NCBI GenBank assembly: GCA_007134215.1
Contig: SLLG01000058.1
Coordinates: 1 to 53,629 of the forward strand
Origin: Opitutales bacterium
GTDB lineage: Bacteria > Verrucomicrobiota > Verrucomicrobiia > Opitutales > Oceanipulchritudinaceae
Direction: 5' to 3'
Length of the DNA: 53,629 nt
Each line of letters starts with the position of its first letter. Position 1 is the stretch's first letter. The position numbers were made by a program, and so were the translations under genes. The notes under the pieces were generated by a model. It saw nothing but the letters and a program-made list of their open reading frames with translations, was not told the DNA's origin and did not search any database. Below are positions 9,901 to 17,395 of the stretch, piece after piece.

Positions 9901-10801
9901 GCGTGCGCATGGGGCGTTCCAGATCCAGGCGACTGACCTGATCGCCATTTTTATTATAGAACAGTAGACCGTGTTCTAAAGTAGGTACGACTGTTAATCC
10001 GCCGACATGGGACACTGTGCCCAGCGGTCGGGCGTCTGTCTTACCGATCAAATCATCCCGGCGGGTGGCTATCAGTCTGTCGCCGTCTAAACGGAAAACT
10101 CCTTTGTCGGTGTAGAAGTGCAGGATTTCTTCATGCTTGGACATCCACAAAATCAGAATGTCTTCCAGTTGCTCCGAGATTCGTTGTTTTGTGAGGGTAC
10201 CGTCTGTGAAGATCCAAACGCTGCCTATCGTGAACAGATACAAGGAATCATCTATCTCTTGTGAAAATAACCGTCGGCCGACATCTTCCACACTCCATGT
10301 CTCAGCGGCGAAACCATCCCATGTGATGAGACGGTCACTCGCAACAAAGGCGATCAGGTTGCCGACTTCATAGATATTCCAGATCTGGTTGAACTGGCTC
10401 GATTCCTCAGGCAATCGCTCGACTAGCGAAACAAACGATATGCTGCCGTCGGACTTGGTCTCCAAGTAACCAAAGTCGTCCAAACTCCCGACCCATACAC
10501 GGTCATTCGCATCGACAAATAGGGCGGTGATGATCTGCAAATCCAGGGAGTGCGATATCCACCCCGTCCCGTCGTAGATCTTGAGGGTGCTCCCTCCCGC
10601 GTAAATCCGGCCATGCGAGTCTTCAGCTAACGCAAAAAGAAATCCGGAGACGTCCGCCTCGGTCGTATCAAAATGTTCAATATAAGGCCTTCCGCTCAGG
10701 TAGTCCGTAAATACTTCCCGGTATGCTGCCTCCAATATAGGTATAAGTGCCCAAAATGTAAAAATCGTACCTGCGAGGCGGTATGTTGCCGCCCCAAACA
10801 T
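6905..10801 (-). CDS. Hybrid two-component sensor kinase: periplasmic propeller, Y_Y_Y, HisKA, HATPase, receiver, Hpt
   Basis: The 1298-residue protein has an N-terminal hydrophobic segment, then propeller repeats of the two-component-regulator type (for example [33 protein letters not shown]). An immunoglobulin-like Y_Y_Y domain lies near residues 640-735 and one transmembrane helix near 757-776. The cytoplasmic part has HisKA with [11 protein letters not shown] (His near 814), an HATPase with [17 protein letters not shown] and GTGLGLAV, a receiver with [20 protein letters not shown] and AKPV, and an Hpt domain with [11 protein letters not shown] (His near 1236). It therefore carries a whole phosphorelay except the final output. 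It lacks the AraC domain common in Bacteroides versions. Start codons further upstream (10876, 10990) would overlap the divergent peptide gene, so ATG at 10801 was chosen. GC content drops sharply in the N-terminal part (about 9,950-10,800). Confidence 0.94.
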   Translation of the reverse strand: MFGAATYRLAGTIFTFWALIPILEAAYREVFTDYLSGRPYIEHFDTTEADVSGFLFALAEDSHGRIYAGGSTLKIYDGTGWISHSLDLQIITALFVDANDRVWVGSLDDFGYLETKSDGSISFVSLVERLPEESSQFNQIWNIYEVGNLIAFVASDRLITWDGFAAETWSVEDVGRRLFSQEIDDSLYLFTIGSVWIFTDGTLTKQRISEQLEDILILWMSKHEEILHFYTDKGVFRLDGDRLIATRRDDLIGKTDARPLGTVSHVGGLTVVPTLEHGLLFYNKNGDQVSRLDLERPMRTLTAFLHDSHGDLWLAGEGRIAVVRQPGRLWTYQHRVPEGFSAAGDFVFRDGAPVVVADGRIYTGHTEGDALRFTSTPLSRYAFSATFSGTSLVYSGFSGVFMMDHEGVETRLVTDYDDVPRIRPTGHPEWFVYSTRTDLNAVRIREGKVLETHHLFRAPTPLTEFHLFGAEIWVRTIRSGLIRLELSGDFHSARFLEVYDERNGLSMQGDARELVISGDRILVIEGTAAKWLDPRARRFQPLSLPPGTQVQAVSALGRDGSFIAALGQTRGPLGRAHTLARLDPRERAEDGWTVTPLAVAGLDSVGLVRQLAVDIYDGITRLWIGGTGGLLMTYTDTLEPAGPPPPVLLRRVVHEGRNLLSAPDEDRPRRFAYREGNLAFEFGYPRVSPPMPYRYEIRIDGLDDNWREPIDRPGWELAGLREGNYTFQARLLAPDGERGAAASYAFRILPPWYRSAYAYTSYIFLIGGAFWAFYWWRSRMNRIRTQQLEHLVKVRTGQLEMANAAKSEFIANMSHELRNPMNGVVGISELLTLSPLRDEQQEMVNSLRACALHLNQMIGDVLDFSKIEAGQIDLDNRPFRLSGLIDEAYSVSQWEAERVGKPISKQFGAVHDLVLLGDSSKIRQILINFLGNAIKYAVPGEITLRVELETLVSDRARVAFHVADMGPGIPEPDRARLFEKFYRTRDARTSTIRGTGLGLAVCKQFADRMGAEISVTANEFGGATFSFVVSLFVDEEASLEEPETRELRDFAGCAALVVDDMDYNRLVMAGMLEKLGMLVDGAEDGGGALAKLREREFDFVFLDWELPDMSGVDVTQRYLSTKPRKPARIFATTAYSTREKFAECRAAGMFGFLAKPVTEAKLRDALRTVPAPVAETAQAVAPPPMQFDLSGLQMISRGDPNRLREHVARYLAALGEESGQLRAYLEKDDSEGVRKSAHRLLSHFAILSAHGIMDVTRQIHTQARNGNLDTAREMIFAYDRAEKELRDALEAEFNATAG

Positions 10802-10853
10802 GGGCTTTACTAAAAGTTCACAAATGAAATTCCGCACGGTAATGTGAAACGCG

Positions 10854-11168
10854 ATGAATAAAAAACTGAGAATCATTGCTTTGGGATCTATTTCAAGCCT
10901 CTTTCTTGCCTGCGGTCTTACGCAAGCGGCGGAACGCATGGATGAAAAGATCGGAACGTCGTCGGCGATCACGGGTGAGGGTGTCAACACGTCTTCAACA
11001 GGTTGCGCCCAATTGCCGTGCTACCACCGGGATTTTAATTCTACGCGGTCCGGGTCCTCAACGGGTTGCGCACAACTTCCGTGCTATCATCGCGACTTCA
11101 ACTCGACCCGTTCGGGTTCTTCGACAGGCTGTGCTCAGCTTCCCTGCTATCATCGGGATTTTAACTGA
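10854..11168 (+). CDS. Small exported-type peptide with three identical Cys/Ser/Thr-rich repeats; candidate multi-core RiPP precursor
   Basis: The 104-residue product starts [20 protein letters not shown]. This is a basic N-region and hydrophobic core like a Sec signal peptide, with a possible cleavage site near residues 25-26. A short acidic/basic linker follows (residues 27-46). Residues 47-104 are three head-to-tail copies of a 21-residue unit that begins [16 protein letters not shown] and continues STRSG. The last copy ends at Asn104, after 16 residues of the unit. Each copy has two Cys, several Ser/Thr, and the metal-capable His and Asp. The start lies 52 bases from the divergent sensor kinase, and a YcaO gene follows after two hairpins. 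I infer that the repeats are cores matured by the YcaO. No family is recognised. A repetitive secreted adhesin or metal-binding peptide is the alternative. Confidence 0.8.
   Translation: MNKKLRIIALGSISSLFLACGLTQAAERMDEKIGTSSAITGEGVNTSSTGCAQLPCYHRDFNSTRSGSSTGCAQLPCYHRDFNSTRSGSSTGCAQLPCYHRDFN
10992..11165 (+). repeat. Three tandem coding repeats, 63 + 63 + 48 bp
   Basis: Units lie at 10992-11054, 11055-11117 and 11118-11165. At DNA level, units 1 and 2 differ at 16 of 63 positions. Units 1 and 3, and units 2 and 3, each differ at 11 of 48. Every one of these changes is synonymous, and the peptide repeats are identical. The duplication is therefore old enough for silent sites to diverge while the amino-acid sequence was held fixed. 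Confidence 0.95.
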
Positions 11169-11178
11169 TCTGCCATGC

Positions 11179-11213
11179 CTACCCGGTTGAGTTTGTCAGT
11201 TTCTCCCGGGTAG
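11179..11213 (+). other. Stem-loop just after the peptide gene
   Basis: CTACCCGG at 11179-11186 is perfectly complementary to CCGGGTAG at 11206-11213, with a 19-base loop, beginning 10 bases after the stop codon. There is no T-run behind it. It could stabilise the 3' end of the peptide mRNA or be a processing site ahead of the terminator. Confidence 0.5.
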
Positions 11214-11233
11214 ATGTATTTGTGAAATTTCAT

Positions 11234-11271
11234 AACCCGCCCGCATGGGATCATGCGGGGCGGGTTTTTTG
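11234..11271 (+). terminator. Rho-independent terminator between the peptide gene and the YcaO gene
   Basis: The arm AACCCGCC-CGCATG pairs with CATGCG-(G)-GGCGGGTT around a GGAT loop, followed directly by a run of six T. This is the strongest intrinsic terminator in the window. It implies that most transcripts stop after the peptide gene, with YcaO made from read-through or its own promoter. That is a common arrangement for abundant precursor peptides. Confidence 0.9.
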
Positions 11272-11297
11272 TTGGCGTTGAGCGAATCATAAGAGCT

Positions 11298-12320
11298 ATG
11301 GAACACTCGATGATCCTGCCCGGACACTCACCGGCGACAATGTGGGTCGATCCGCCCCGCCGCAGTGTCGGCGCCTACTGGCGCCGGTGGGCGCGGCCGG
11401 TCCGGTCCGTGCTCGCCTCGGTCAATCTCAGCCCCTTGCGCTACGCGCGCATCGGGGTGGCCGACGGCGGACCGGTGGCGTCGATTGACATCTGGCCGAT
11501 GCCGGGCGGAGACCGGCCGCTTTTCGGGGCGAGTGTGTGGCTCGACCCGTCGCTTCTTCCGCCTCCGGTAGAGAACAGTATATACAGCAATGCGGACGGC
11601 TACGGGATGGACGCTTCGCGGATGGTGGCGCGGTTCAAGGCGATTTCAGAGGCACTGGAGCGCTGGGCCTTACGGGTGAAGGGGGAGGACTCCGACCGGG
11701 ATCACTACGGCTTCGATATCGATCCCACATCGAACGGCATGTCGGCCTTTCCCGGACTGGTTTCGTGGCGTGCACGGGACCGCGCGGAGCTGGAGGCGCT
11801 GGAGCGGTTTGTGCTTTTCTCGTGGTGGGAGGGCCGTCTCGACTGCGCCGAGCGCGCGAGTCCGTGGGAAGGTGTGCGGCTGCTGGAACTGGAACACGGG
11901 CTGGGACGGTTCTCGGTGGCCGTCGTCCACCGCACCTTGCCGGAGAGCGGGCTGCGGCTCTACGGGCACGGGGCGGGGGCCACCCTCGCCGAGGCGGCGG
12001 CCGGGGCCTACGACGAAATGCTCAGCCACGGCACGGCCGTGGCGACATACGAGCACCGCGGCGGCTTCACACAGGAGAAGATCGGTGCCTTGGAAAACAC
12101 CTTCGAGCGGCGGGCCATGTTTTTCGCCACGAAAGCCGGGCAGCGGCTCTTCGACGAGCGCGTGGGCGCCGGACGCTGGGCTGCCGTGAAGCGTCCGAAA
12201 GTTGTCTTCAACGGCATCGTTCCCGGCGAGTGGAACCGTTACGCCCACGTTTGGCGGGTCACTTTCGAGCCTGTCTCCACGCAGTACCTCAACCCGAGGG
12301 TCAATTACTTTTTCTGGTGA
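11298..12320 (+). CDS. Stand-alone YcaO-domain protein, candidate peptide-backbone-modifying enzyme
   Basis: The 340-residue product shows three blocks expected of YcaO proteins. The first is SNADGYGMDASRM (97-109) leading into FKAISEALERWAL (113-125), the glycine-rich loop and ExxER helix that bind ATP/Mg. The second is RAELEALERFVLFSWWEG (162-179). The third is GHGAGATLAEAAAGAYDEML (223-242). YcaO enzymes use ATP to activate peptide amide bonds, giving azolines, thioamides or amidines. The C-terminus ends RVNYFFW and lacks the PxPxP tail of many azoline cyclodehydratases. No E1-like/ThiF partner, TfuA, dehydrogenase or dedicated transporter is encoded nearby. A frame-compatible ATG at 11253 lies inside the terminator hairpin, so ATG 11298 was chosen. 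Immediately upstream is the repeat peptide, its likely substrate. The family call is by motif only. Confidence 0.85.
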   Translation: MEHSMILPGHSPATMWVDPPRRSVGAYWRRWARPVRSVLASVNLSPLRYARIGVADGGPVASIDIWPMPGGDRPLFGASVWLDPSLLPPPVENSIYSNADGYGMDASRMVARFKAISEALERWALRVKGEDSDRDHYGFDIDPTSNGMSAFPGLVSWRARDRAELEALERFVLFSWWEGRLDCAERASPWEGVRLLELEHGLGRFSVAVVHRTLPESGLRLYGHGAGATLAEAAAGAYDEMLSHGTAVATYEHRGGFTQEKIGALENTFERRAMFFATKAGQRLFDERVGAGRWAAVKRPKVVFNGIVPGEWNRYAHVWRVTFEPVSTQYLNPRVNYFFW

Positions 12321-12334
12321 CGGGCGGTCCGTCC

Positions 12335-13912
12335 TCAGTCGTCGCTCTCGGTCGTCGTCTTCACTTCGACGACGTCGTGAGGGGCGCTTTCGCGCATGCC
12401 GGCCGGGCTGATGCGAATGAAGCGTGCCCTCGCGCGCAGTTCGGCGAGGTTGCGGGCACCGAGGTAGCCGAGACCGCTCTGCACGCCGCCGACGAGCTGG
12501 CGAAGGGTGTTGTCGAGGGTGCCGGAGACTTCCTTGAGCGCCTCGACGCCTTCGGCGGCGACCTTGTCGGTCGACTTCGCGGGCTTGTCGTGCCCGTAGC
12601 GGGCGGCGCTGCCGGAGCGCATGGCGGCAAGGCTGCCCATGCCGCGGTACTGTTTGTAGAGTTTGCCGTTGATCTCGATGATGCTGCCGGGGGCTTCGCG
12701 GCAGCCGGCGAAGAGACCGCCGCAGATCACGCCGTTGGCCAAGGTAAGCGCCTTAACGATGTCTCCGCTCTTGCTGATCCCGCCGTCGGCGAGGATGCTC
12801 ACGCCCCGCGCTTCGGCGGCTTTGGCGCAGACGTAAAGAGCGGTGAGCTGCGGGATGCCGACGCCCGCGACGATCCGTGTGGTGCAAATGGAACCGGGCC
12901 CCTGGCCGATTTTGACGGCGTCGGCCCCGCAATCGGCGAGGTAGTCGACCCCGCCCGCGCTGGTGACGTTGCCCGCGATGAGGGTGAGGTCGGGAAACTC
13001 CTTGCGCAGCATACGCACGACATCCCCGACGCCGCGGGAGAATCCGTGCGCGGTGGAGACGGCGAGCGCGTCGACGCCCTCGTCGACGAGGGCGTGGGCG
13101 TGGGCGAGGATGCGCTCTTGGTCGAGTTCGCCCGCTGCCGTGCGTGTGGCGGAGAGGGCGGCCCCGCAGAGGAGGCGGAACTGGCTGTCGCGGGCGGGTT
13201 TCACGGGTGCCTTGGCTTCTTCGCGGATGCGCTCGATGTCCGTGAGTGTGAAGAGGCCCTGGAGCTGTTCGTCTTTGTCGAGGACGATGAGCTTGTGGAT
13301 GCCCATGTGGTCCGAGAAGAACTGGTCGGCGGCGCCGATGGGGTCCTTTGCGATCTCCGTGTCGATGACTGTGTAAACTTCGTCGCGCGGAGTCATGGCC
13401 TCCGCCACCTGCACCGAGCGGTAGCGCTCGCGGACGATGCGCCCGCGGAGGAGACCGGCGAAACGGTTGTCTTCGCCGACGACAGGGAAGGTGCGGAATT
13501 TATAGCCCTTTTCCTCGACCATGGCGAGGACGTCGCCGATCAGCATGCCGGGGCGCACCGTGATGGGGTCCTGGATGAGCCCGTGAACATCGTTCTTCAC
13601 CCGGGCGACCTCCCGGATCTGATCGCGCTCGGGCATGTTGTAGTGGATGAGACCGAGGCCGCCGTTGCGTGCCATGGCCGCCGCCATCTTCGACTCGGTG
13701 ACGGTGTCCATATCCGCCGAGACGAGGGGAATGTTCAGTTGCAGTGAGGCGGACAGGCGCGTCTCCAGATTGGTGTCGCGCGGGAGGACCTCGCTGAAGC
13801 GCGTCGCGAGCGTGACGTCGTCGTAGGTCAGCCCGGCGCTCTGCGCGGGAAAGAACGCGTCGGCGTCTTTGTAGAATTCGAGATCGACCTGGTGGTTGTC
13901 GGGATGCGCCAT
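12335..13912 (-). CDS. guaB: Inosine-5'-monophosphate dehydrogenase
   Basis: This enzyme oxidises IMP to XMP with NAD+, the committed step to GMP. The 525-residue protein opens with [19 protein letters not shown], has two CBS domains inserted at about residues 100-220, and the catalytic loop GPGSICTTR with its nucleophilic Cys. The [15 protein letters not shown] phosphate-binding segment and the late KYxG-type flap region ([11 protein letters not shown]) follow. All expected elements are present, so it appears functional. An upstream TTG (13924) is less likely than ATG 13912. It lies 72 bases downstream of purA on the same strand, so the two IMP-consuming branches may be co-transcribed. Its 3' end is only 14 bases from the convergent YcaO stop. 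Confidence 0.96.
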   Translation of the reverse strand: MAHPDNHQVDLEFYKDADAFFPAQSAGLTYDDVTLATRFSEVLPRDTNLETRLSASLQLNIPLVSADMDTVTESKMAAAMARNGGLGLIHYNMPERDQIREVARVKNDVHGLIQDPITVRPGMLIGDVLAMVEEKGYKFRTFPVVGEDNRFAGLLRGRIVRERYRSVQVAEAMTPRDEVYTVIDTEIAKDPIGAADQFFSDHMGIHKLIVLDKDEQLQGLFTLTDIERIREEAKAPVKPARDSQFRLLCGAALSATRTAAGELDQERILAHAHALVDEGVDALAVSTAHGFSRGVGDVVRMLRKEFPDLTLIAGNVTSAGGVDYLADCGADAVKIGQGPGSICTTRIVAGVGIPQLTALYVCAKAAEARGVSILADGGISKSGDIVKALTLANGVICGGLFAGCREAPGSIIEINGKLYKQYRGMGSLAAMRSGSAARYGHDKPAKSTDKVAAEGVEALKEVSGTLDNTLRQLVGGVQSGLGYLGARNLAELRARARFIRISPAGMRESAPHDVVEVKTTTESDD

Positions 13913-13984
13913 TGTGAGTTTCAAAACGCTTTGCTTCCGTGGATCAAGCCCGTTCCCGCGGCGCGGAAGGGCAGCCCGCTGCCC

Positions 13985-15541
13985 TCAGGCGAGGGCGAGC
14001 AGTTCGTGCCGGGCGGGGGTGTCGCGGATGATCTGCGCCGGGTCGGGTCCCACGCCGATGTAGCGGAGGTGGGGGAGGTCGGCGCGAAGAAGCTGCTCTT
14101 CCCCGCCGAAGGCGACCTGTACGGTGGCCTTGTAGAGCGTCGCGATGTAGCGGCGTGCGGCGGCGGGCAGATCGACGAACCGGCGCACGGCGCTGATGTC
14201 CTCCGACCATCCCGGCAGTTGGAGGTAGACCGGTTGCCACGTCGTGTGCTGCGCGTTGGAGCGCGGCACGTGGTGGTGGATCGTTCCGTCGGGCGCGCGG
14301 TAGGCGACACACACGAGGAGTTCGCCGCCTTGCCAGTCACCGCCGTAGGTGAGGGCGTCGAGCTTGTTGATGCAGATATCGTTGCATCCGCCGTAGCGGA
14401 TGGCGTCGCCTTTTTCCACGGCATCGTACCAGCCGACCATGCGCTGGCGTCCGGTCGTGACGCCGAATTCGAGTTTTTTCAGCCGCTCGCCGAGGGGGTG
14501 ACCGTCGGGTATGCGGCTGACAAAGGTGTGGGTGCCGACTTTGGTGTCATAGGCCTTGCACGCGCCCACGATGTGGACCGGCTGCACGGGCATGCCCGCG
14601 CTGAGGAAAAACTCCGCCGGTAGGGTGTGCGAAGAGGTGACGTTGGGCGGAAAGCCGAAGCGCTTGTCGAGCCAGAAGGCCTGCCCGAATTCTCCGATGA
14701 CGGCCCGGCCCGCGCTCTGGGCGGCAAACAGCGCTTCGCGCACGTCGCCGATGTTTTCTGCGAGGCGGGTCCCGGCCGACCAGTAGACGTCGACGAGCGC
14801 CGCTTCATCCAGCGTGAAGGGTTCGCTGCCTTTGAACTTTTCGAAATCGAATGCATCCGCCGTGAACAGTCCGTCGTCGATCAGCGCCTGGTGCGCGCGG
14901 GTCTCCGCCCGGGTGAGCGTCTCGAAAAAGCGGTCCCAGTCCCCCGGCGACGCCTTGCAAACATACTGGATTGTGGCGCAGGCGCGGCGAAGGCGCGCTT
15001 TGAGCCTGTTTGCGAAGACTTCCTTGCCCTCGCGGAAGACGGCGTAGTGGATGGGAAAACACGCCGTCTCGTCGACGTAGGCCGGGGAAATCCCGCGGCC
15101 CGTCGAACCGCGCGCTTCTTCTCCGAGGACGTCGACGCGGTAGGTCTCCCACGCAAGGTCGAGGAGGCGGTGCCCGAGGTCGCTCACCATCGCGCGTTCG
15201 TCGATGAGGAGCCGGTCGAGCACGGAGTAGCCCCGCGATTCAATGTAGGCCGCTTCCCAGAGGAATTTGTGCGGGTCGGCCACGACGCCGCTGCCGATGG
15301 CGAGGGTGGGGACGTCGGCACAGATCACCCCGGCGGGAAAGAGGTTGAGCTTGAGGCCGCCGGAGGTGTGCCCGGAGTTCGCCCCGCCGTTGACCTTGAG
15401 AACCACGCCCACCGGTGTCGGGTCGTCCGTGGACTCGCGCAGTTCTTCAACGATCTCAGGAACGAGCCTGCCTTTGCCCTCGTCGCCCATGCTCAGGCCG
15501 ACGTCGAGGATAAGGCGGCTTTGGAAAAGTGGTGCTGCCAT
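13985..15541 (-). CDS. purA: Adenylosuccinate synthetase, divergent long form
   Basis: It joins IMP and aspartate with GTP, the first step to AMP. The catalytic GDEGKG loop is present as SMGDEGKGR near residue 20, with Asp retained. NGGANSGHT keeps the catalytic His. GSTGRGISPAY, GEFGQ and TTGRQRMVGWYD correspond to the conserved GTTxRGIGPAY, EGAQG and TTGRxRRxGWxD stretches with substitutions. At 518 residues it is longer than the usual ~430. Extra length appears near residues 180-250 and at the C-terminus. ATG 15541 was chosen because MAAPLFQSRLILDVGLSMGDEG gives the normal short N-terminus. guaB follows on the same strand. It could be a paralogue with altered substrate preference, but no second purA is visible here. 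Confidence 0.88.
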   Translation of the reverse strand: MAAPLFQSRLILDVGLSMGDEGKGRLVPEIVEELRESTDDPTPVGVVLKVNGGANSGHTSGGLKLNLFPAGVICADVPTLAIGSGVVADPHKFLWEAAYIESRGYSVLDRLLIDERAMVSDLGHRLLDLAWETYRVDVLGEEARGSTGRGISPAYVDETACFPIHYAVFREGKEVFANRLKARLRRACATIQYVCKASPGDWDRFFETLTRAETRAHQALIDDGLFTADAFDFEKFKGSEPFTLDEAALVDVYWSAGTRLAENIGDVREALFAAQSAGRAVIGEFGQAFWLDKRFGFPPNVTSSHTLPAEFFLSAGMPVQPVHIVGACKAYDTKVGTHTFVSRIPDGHPLGERLKKLEFGVTTGRQRMVGWYDAVEKGDAIRYGGCNDICINKLDALTYGGDWQGGELLVCVAYRAPDGTIHHHVPRSNAQHTTWQPVYLQLPGWSEDISAVRRFVDLPAAARRYIATLYKATVQVAFGGEEQLLRADLPHLRYIGVGPDPAQIIRDTPARHELLALA

Positions 15542-15701
15542 GTTGCTGTCGGATAAAAAACGAAAATGCGTTCCCGGCGGGGAGACGCATTTTGCTGAAT
15601 CAGCCATGCCCCGGCTGCCGTGGCAACCGAATTCGCTTCCCTTCACGGAATTGCTTGCGCTCCCGCGCTCCTTCCGGAAACTCCACCGTTTTCTCGCACG
15701 T

Positions 15702-15788
<87 letters not shown>

Positions 15789-15829
15789 TGTTTGCGAAGG
15801 CCACGGCAGTTTTCCCGTACAACCGCACG

Positions 15830-15849
15830 ACGGTCTCACGGCCGTAGCG
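15830..15849 (-). repeat. Short copy of a dispersed intergenic repeat
   Basis: Reverse-complemented, this 20-base segment reads CGCTACGGCCGTGAGACCGT. It matches the left part of the longer copies at 22254-22309 and 34765-34819. It lies in the gap between tRNA-Leu and the small gene ending at 15961. The rest of that gap (15789-15960) shows nothing else recognisable. Confidence 0.55.
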
Positions 15850-15960
15850 ACGCTCGTCAACCCGTATAATCAGTGATGTTTCATGGAAGATGAACCCGGA
15901 GTTTCCGCCGATGGGCCGGATCCGCCGCAGCCTCTACACGGAGTGGCGAAGTGAGCTTCG

Positions 15961-16200
15961 TTACGCGGTGAGAGCGGCGCGGATTTCCGCGCGCTCGTCG
16001 GCGAAGGACTTTGTCGAGGGGTCTTTTCCGGCGCGGGCGTACCAATAGCCGGCGTTGGCGTCGTCGCCCTCTTCGCGGTGGAGGTTGGCGTGGACCCATG
16101 CGGCCGGGACGTCGTCGCGGGACTGCACGAGCTTGTGGGCGGCTTCCCATTCACCGCCGTCCGCGAGATCGAGCGCTTTGAGGAGATCGGATGTATCCAT
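15961..16200 (-). CDS. Conserved small protein, 79 residues, unknown function
   Basis: The product reads MDTSDLLKALDLADGGEWEA, then AWVHANLHREEGDDANAGYW and YARAG. I remember a widely scattered family of short uncharacterised proteins with the same layout (a GEWxxAH helix, AWxHAxLHRxEGDxxNAxYWYxRA). The helical pattern resembles a single tetratricopeptide-like hairpin. There is no signal peptide or membrane segment. It lies 76 bases downstream of the OmpR-type regulator on the same strand, so it may share its transcript. Function is unknown. Confidence 0.8.
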   Translation of the reverse strand: MDTSDLLKALDLADGGEWEAAHKLVQSRDDVPAAWVHANLHREEGDDANAGYWYARAGKDPSTKSFADERAEIRAALTA

Positions 16201-16276
16201 CGGGAAGAGCGAAGCACATCCCCGGAGATATATCAAACATCCGGTGGAACGATCCGCCCGCCTGCGCGCGCCGGGG

Positions 16277-17236
16277 CTACTTCTTCTTGGCGGCTTTTTT
16301 TGCCGCTTTCCTGGACACGGGCTTATCCGCGGCCTTCTTGGCGGCCGCTTTCTTTGCGGGCGCTTTCTTCGCCGCTTTTTTGGTGGCCTTTTTCGCGGCT
16401 TTCTTGGGCGCGGCCGCCACTTCGTCCGCCGCAGGCTGCACCTTGACGGCATTCTTCGCCGCCGCCTGGCTGCGGAGGCGTTTGCCGCCGGTGTCGCTGT
16501 CGGCGCCCTCTTCGTCGATGTTATAGATATAGCCGACGCCGTGGATCGTCTTGTAGGCGGTCATAGGCAGACCGTGGTCGTCGTAGAGGCTGCGGATTTT
16601 GACGATGTATTGGTCGAGACTGCGGCTGCGCACGTCGGCGTGGATTCCCCAGACGGCGTGGATGAGGCTGCGTCGCGTGACGACGTTGTTCGCGTTCTGG
16701 TGCAGGTAGGTGAGGATACCGAGTTCCTTGCGGCCGATCTTCTCGACGGAGCCGTCGTCGAACTGCACCTCCATGCGGATGGGGTGCACGGTGGCGCCGC
16801 AGAAGCGGAAGGGGTCCTGGGTGATGGTGGCGTTTTTGGTCACGTGATAATCGAAGGCGGTCTCCGCCCGCCGGAGCACGGCGTGGATGCGCGCGATGAG
16901 TTCCGGAAAACTGAAGGGTTTGGTGATGTAATCGTCGCCGCCCATTTCCAGCCCTTTGACCTTGTAGATCTCGGAGTCGTCGGCGGTGAGAAAGATGATG
17001 GGGACGCGGATGTTGGCCTTGCGCAGGTCTTCGACGAGGGAGAAGCCCGTCTGGTCGGGCAGGTTCACGTCGAGCAGCAGCAGGTTGGCGAAATTATTGC
17101 TCAGGAAGCGGATGGCATTGTGGGCGCGGTGGTAGACCTGTGTGAGCATTCCGGAGGCTTCCAGTTGCTCGGAGATCATCTGGGCGATCTGCTTGTCGTC
17201 TTCGACGATAAGGATGAGTGGTTTCGGTTTTGCCAT
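16277..17236 (-). CDS. OmpR-family response regulator with a histone-H1-like Lys/Ala tail
   Basis: The 319-residue product has a receiver domain (VEDD at 11-14, phospho-acceptor Asp in LLLLDVNLPDQTG near residue 56, Lys in TKPFSFPEL). A winged-helix OmpR domain follows at about 130-240, ending KTIHGVGYIYNIDEE. The last ~75 residues are an unusual tail, about 40 of them almost only Lys, Ala and Pro (for example APKKAAKKATKKAAKKAPAK). This is the composition of bacterial histone-H1-like proteins and should bind DNA non-specifically. The receiver and DNA-binding domains look intact. It is divergent from the MscS gene over a 159-base gap with a palindrome. No cognate kinase is adjacent. Confidence 0.94.
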   Translation of the reverse strand: MAKPKPLILIVEDDKQIAQMISEQLEASGMLTQVYHRAHNAIRFLSNNFANLLLLDVNLPDQTGFSLVEDLRKANIRVPIIFLTADDSEIYKVKGLEMGGDDYITKPFSFPELIARIHAVLRRAETAFDYHVTKNATITQDPFRFCGATVHPIRMEVQFDDGSVEKIGRKELGILTYLHQNANNVVTRRSLIHAVWGIHADVRSRSLDQYIVKIRSLYDDHGLPMTAYKTIHGVGYIYNIDEEGADSDTGGKRLRSQAAAKNAVKVQPAADEVAAAPKKAAKKATKKAAKKAPAKKAAAKKAADKPVSRKAAKKAAKKK

Positions 17237-17264
17237 GGCTTTTTGATCTGTTGGTATTTAGCGT

Positions 17265-17338
17265 AATCTTCGCACACGCATTTGGTTTTTACAAGTCTCT
17301 TTGCATGGCAATTTACAAATGTAAACCGGTCGAAGATT
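17265..17338. promoter_or_regulatory. Palindromes in the divergent regulator/MscS promoter region
   Basis: A perfect 14-base palindrome, TTTACAAATGTAAA, lies at 17312-17325. A wider inverted pair, AATCTTCG at 17265-17272 and CGAAGATT at 17331-17338, flanks it. The gap is AT-rich compared with both genes, as expected for a promoter region. Autoregulation by the OmpR-type protein is a guess. Confidence 0.4.
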
Positions 17339-17395
17339 TACGTATCTTTCGCAGGATTTCTGCGGGGAATTGTCCGGAGGGCGGGTGAAATCCCG

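Noticed and set aside
10854-10930. Lipoprotein signal in the repeat peptide
   Set aside because: The stretch before Cys20 is FLAC, which lacks a proper lipobox residue at -3. An ordinary Sec signal or an unusual leader fits better.
10992-11165. CRISPR array
   Set aside because: Repeats are contiguous without spacers and differ at silent codon positions. They are coding.
10876-11190. Alternative-frame reading frame over the repeat peptide
   Set aside because: Arg-rich, no conserved repeat at residue level. The synonymous pattern supports only the frame starting at 10854.
11537-13747. 736-codon plus-strand reading frame
   Set aside because: It overlaps the YcaO gene in another frame and runs antisense through guaB. 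Its composition is typical of GC-rich shadow frames.
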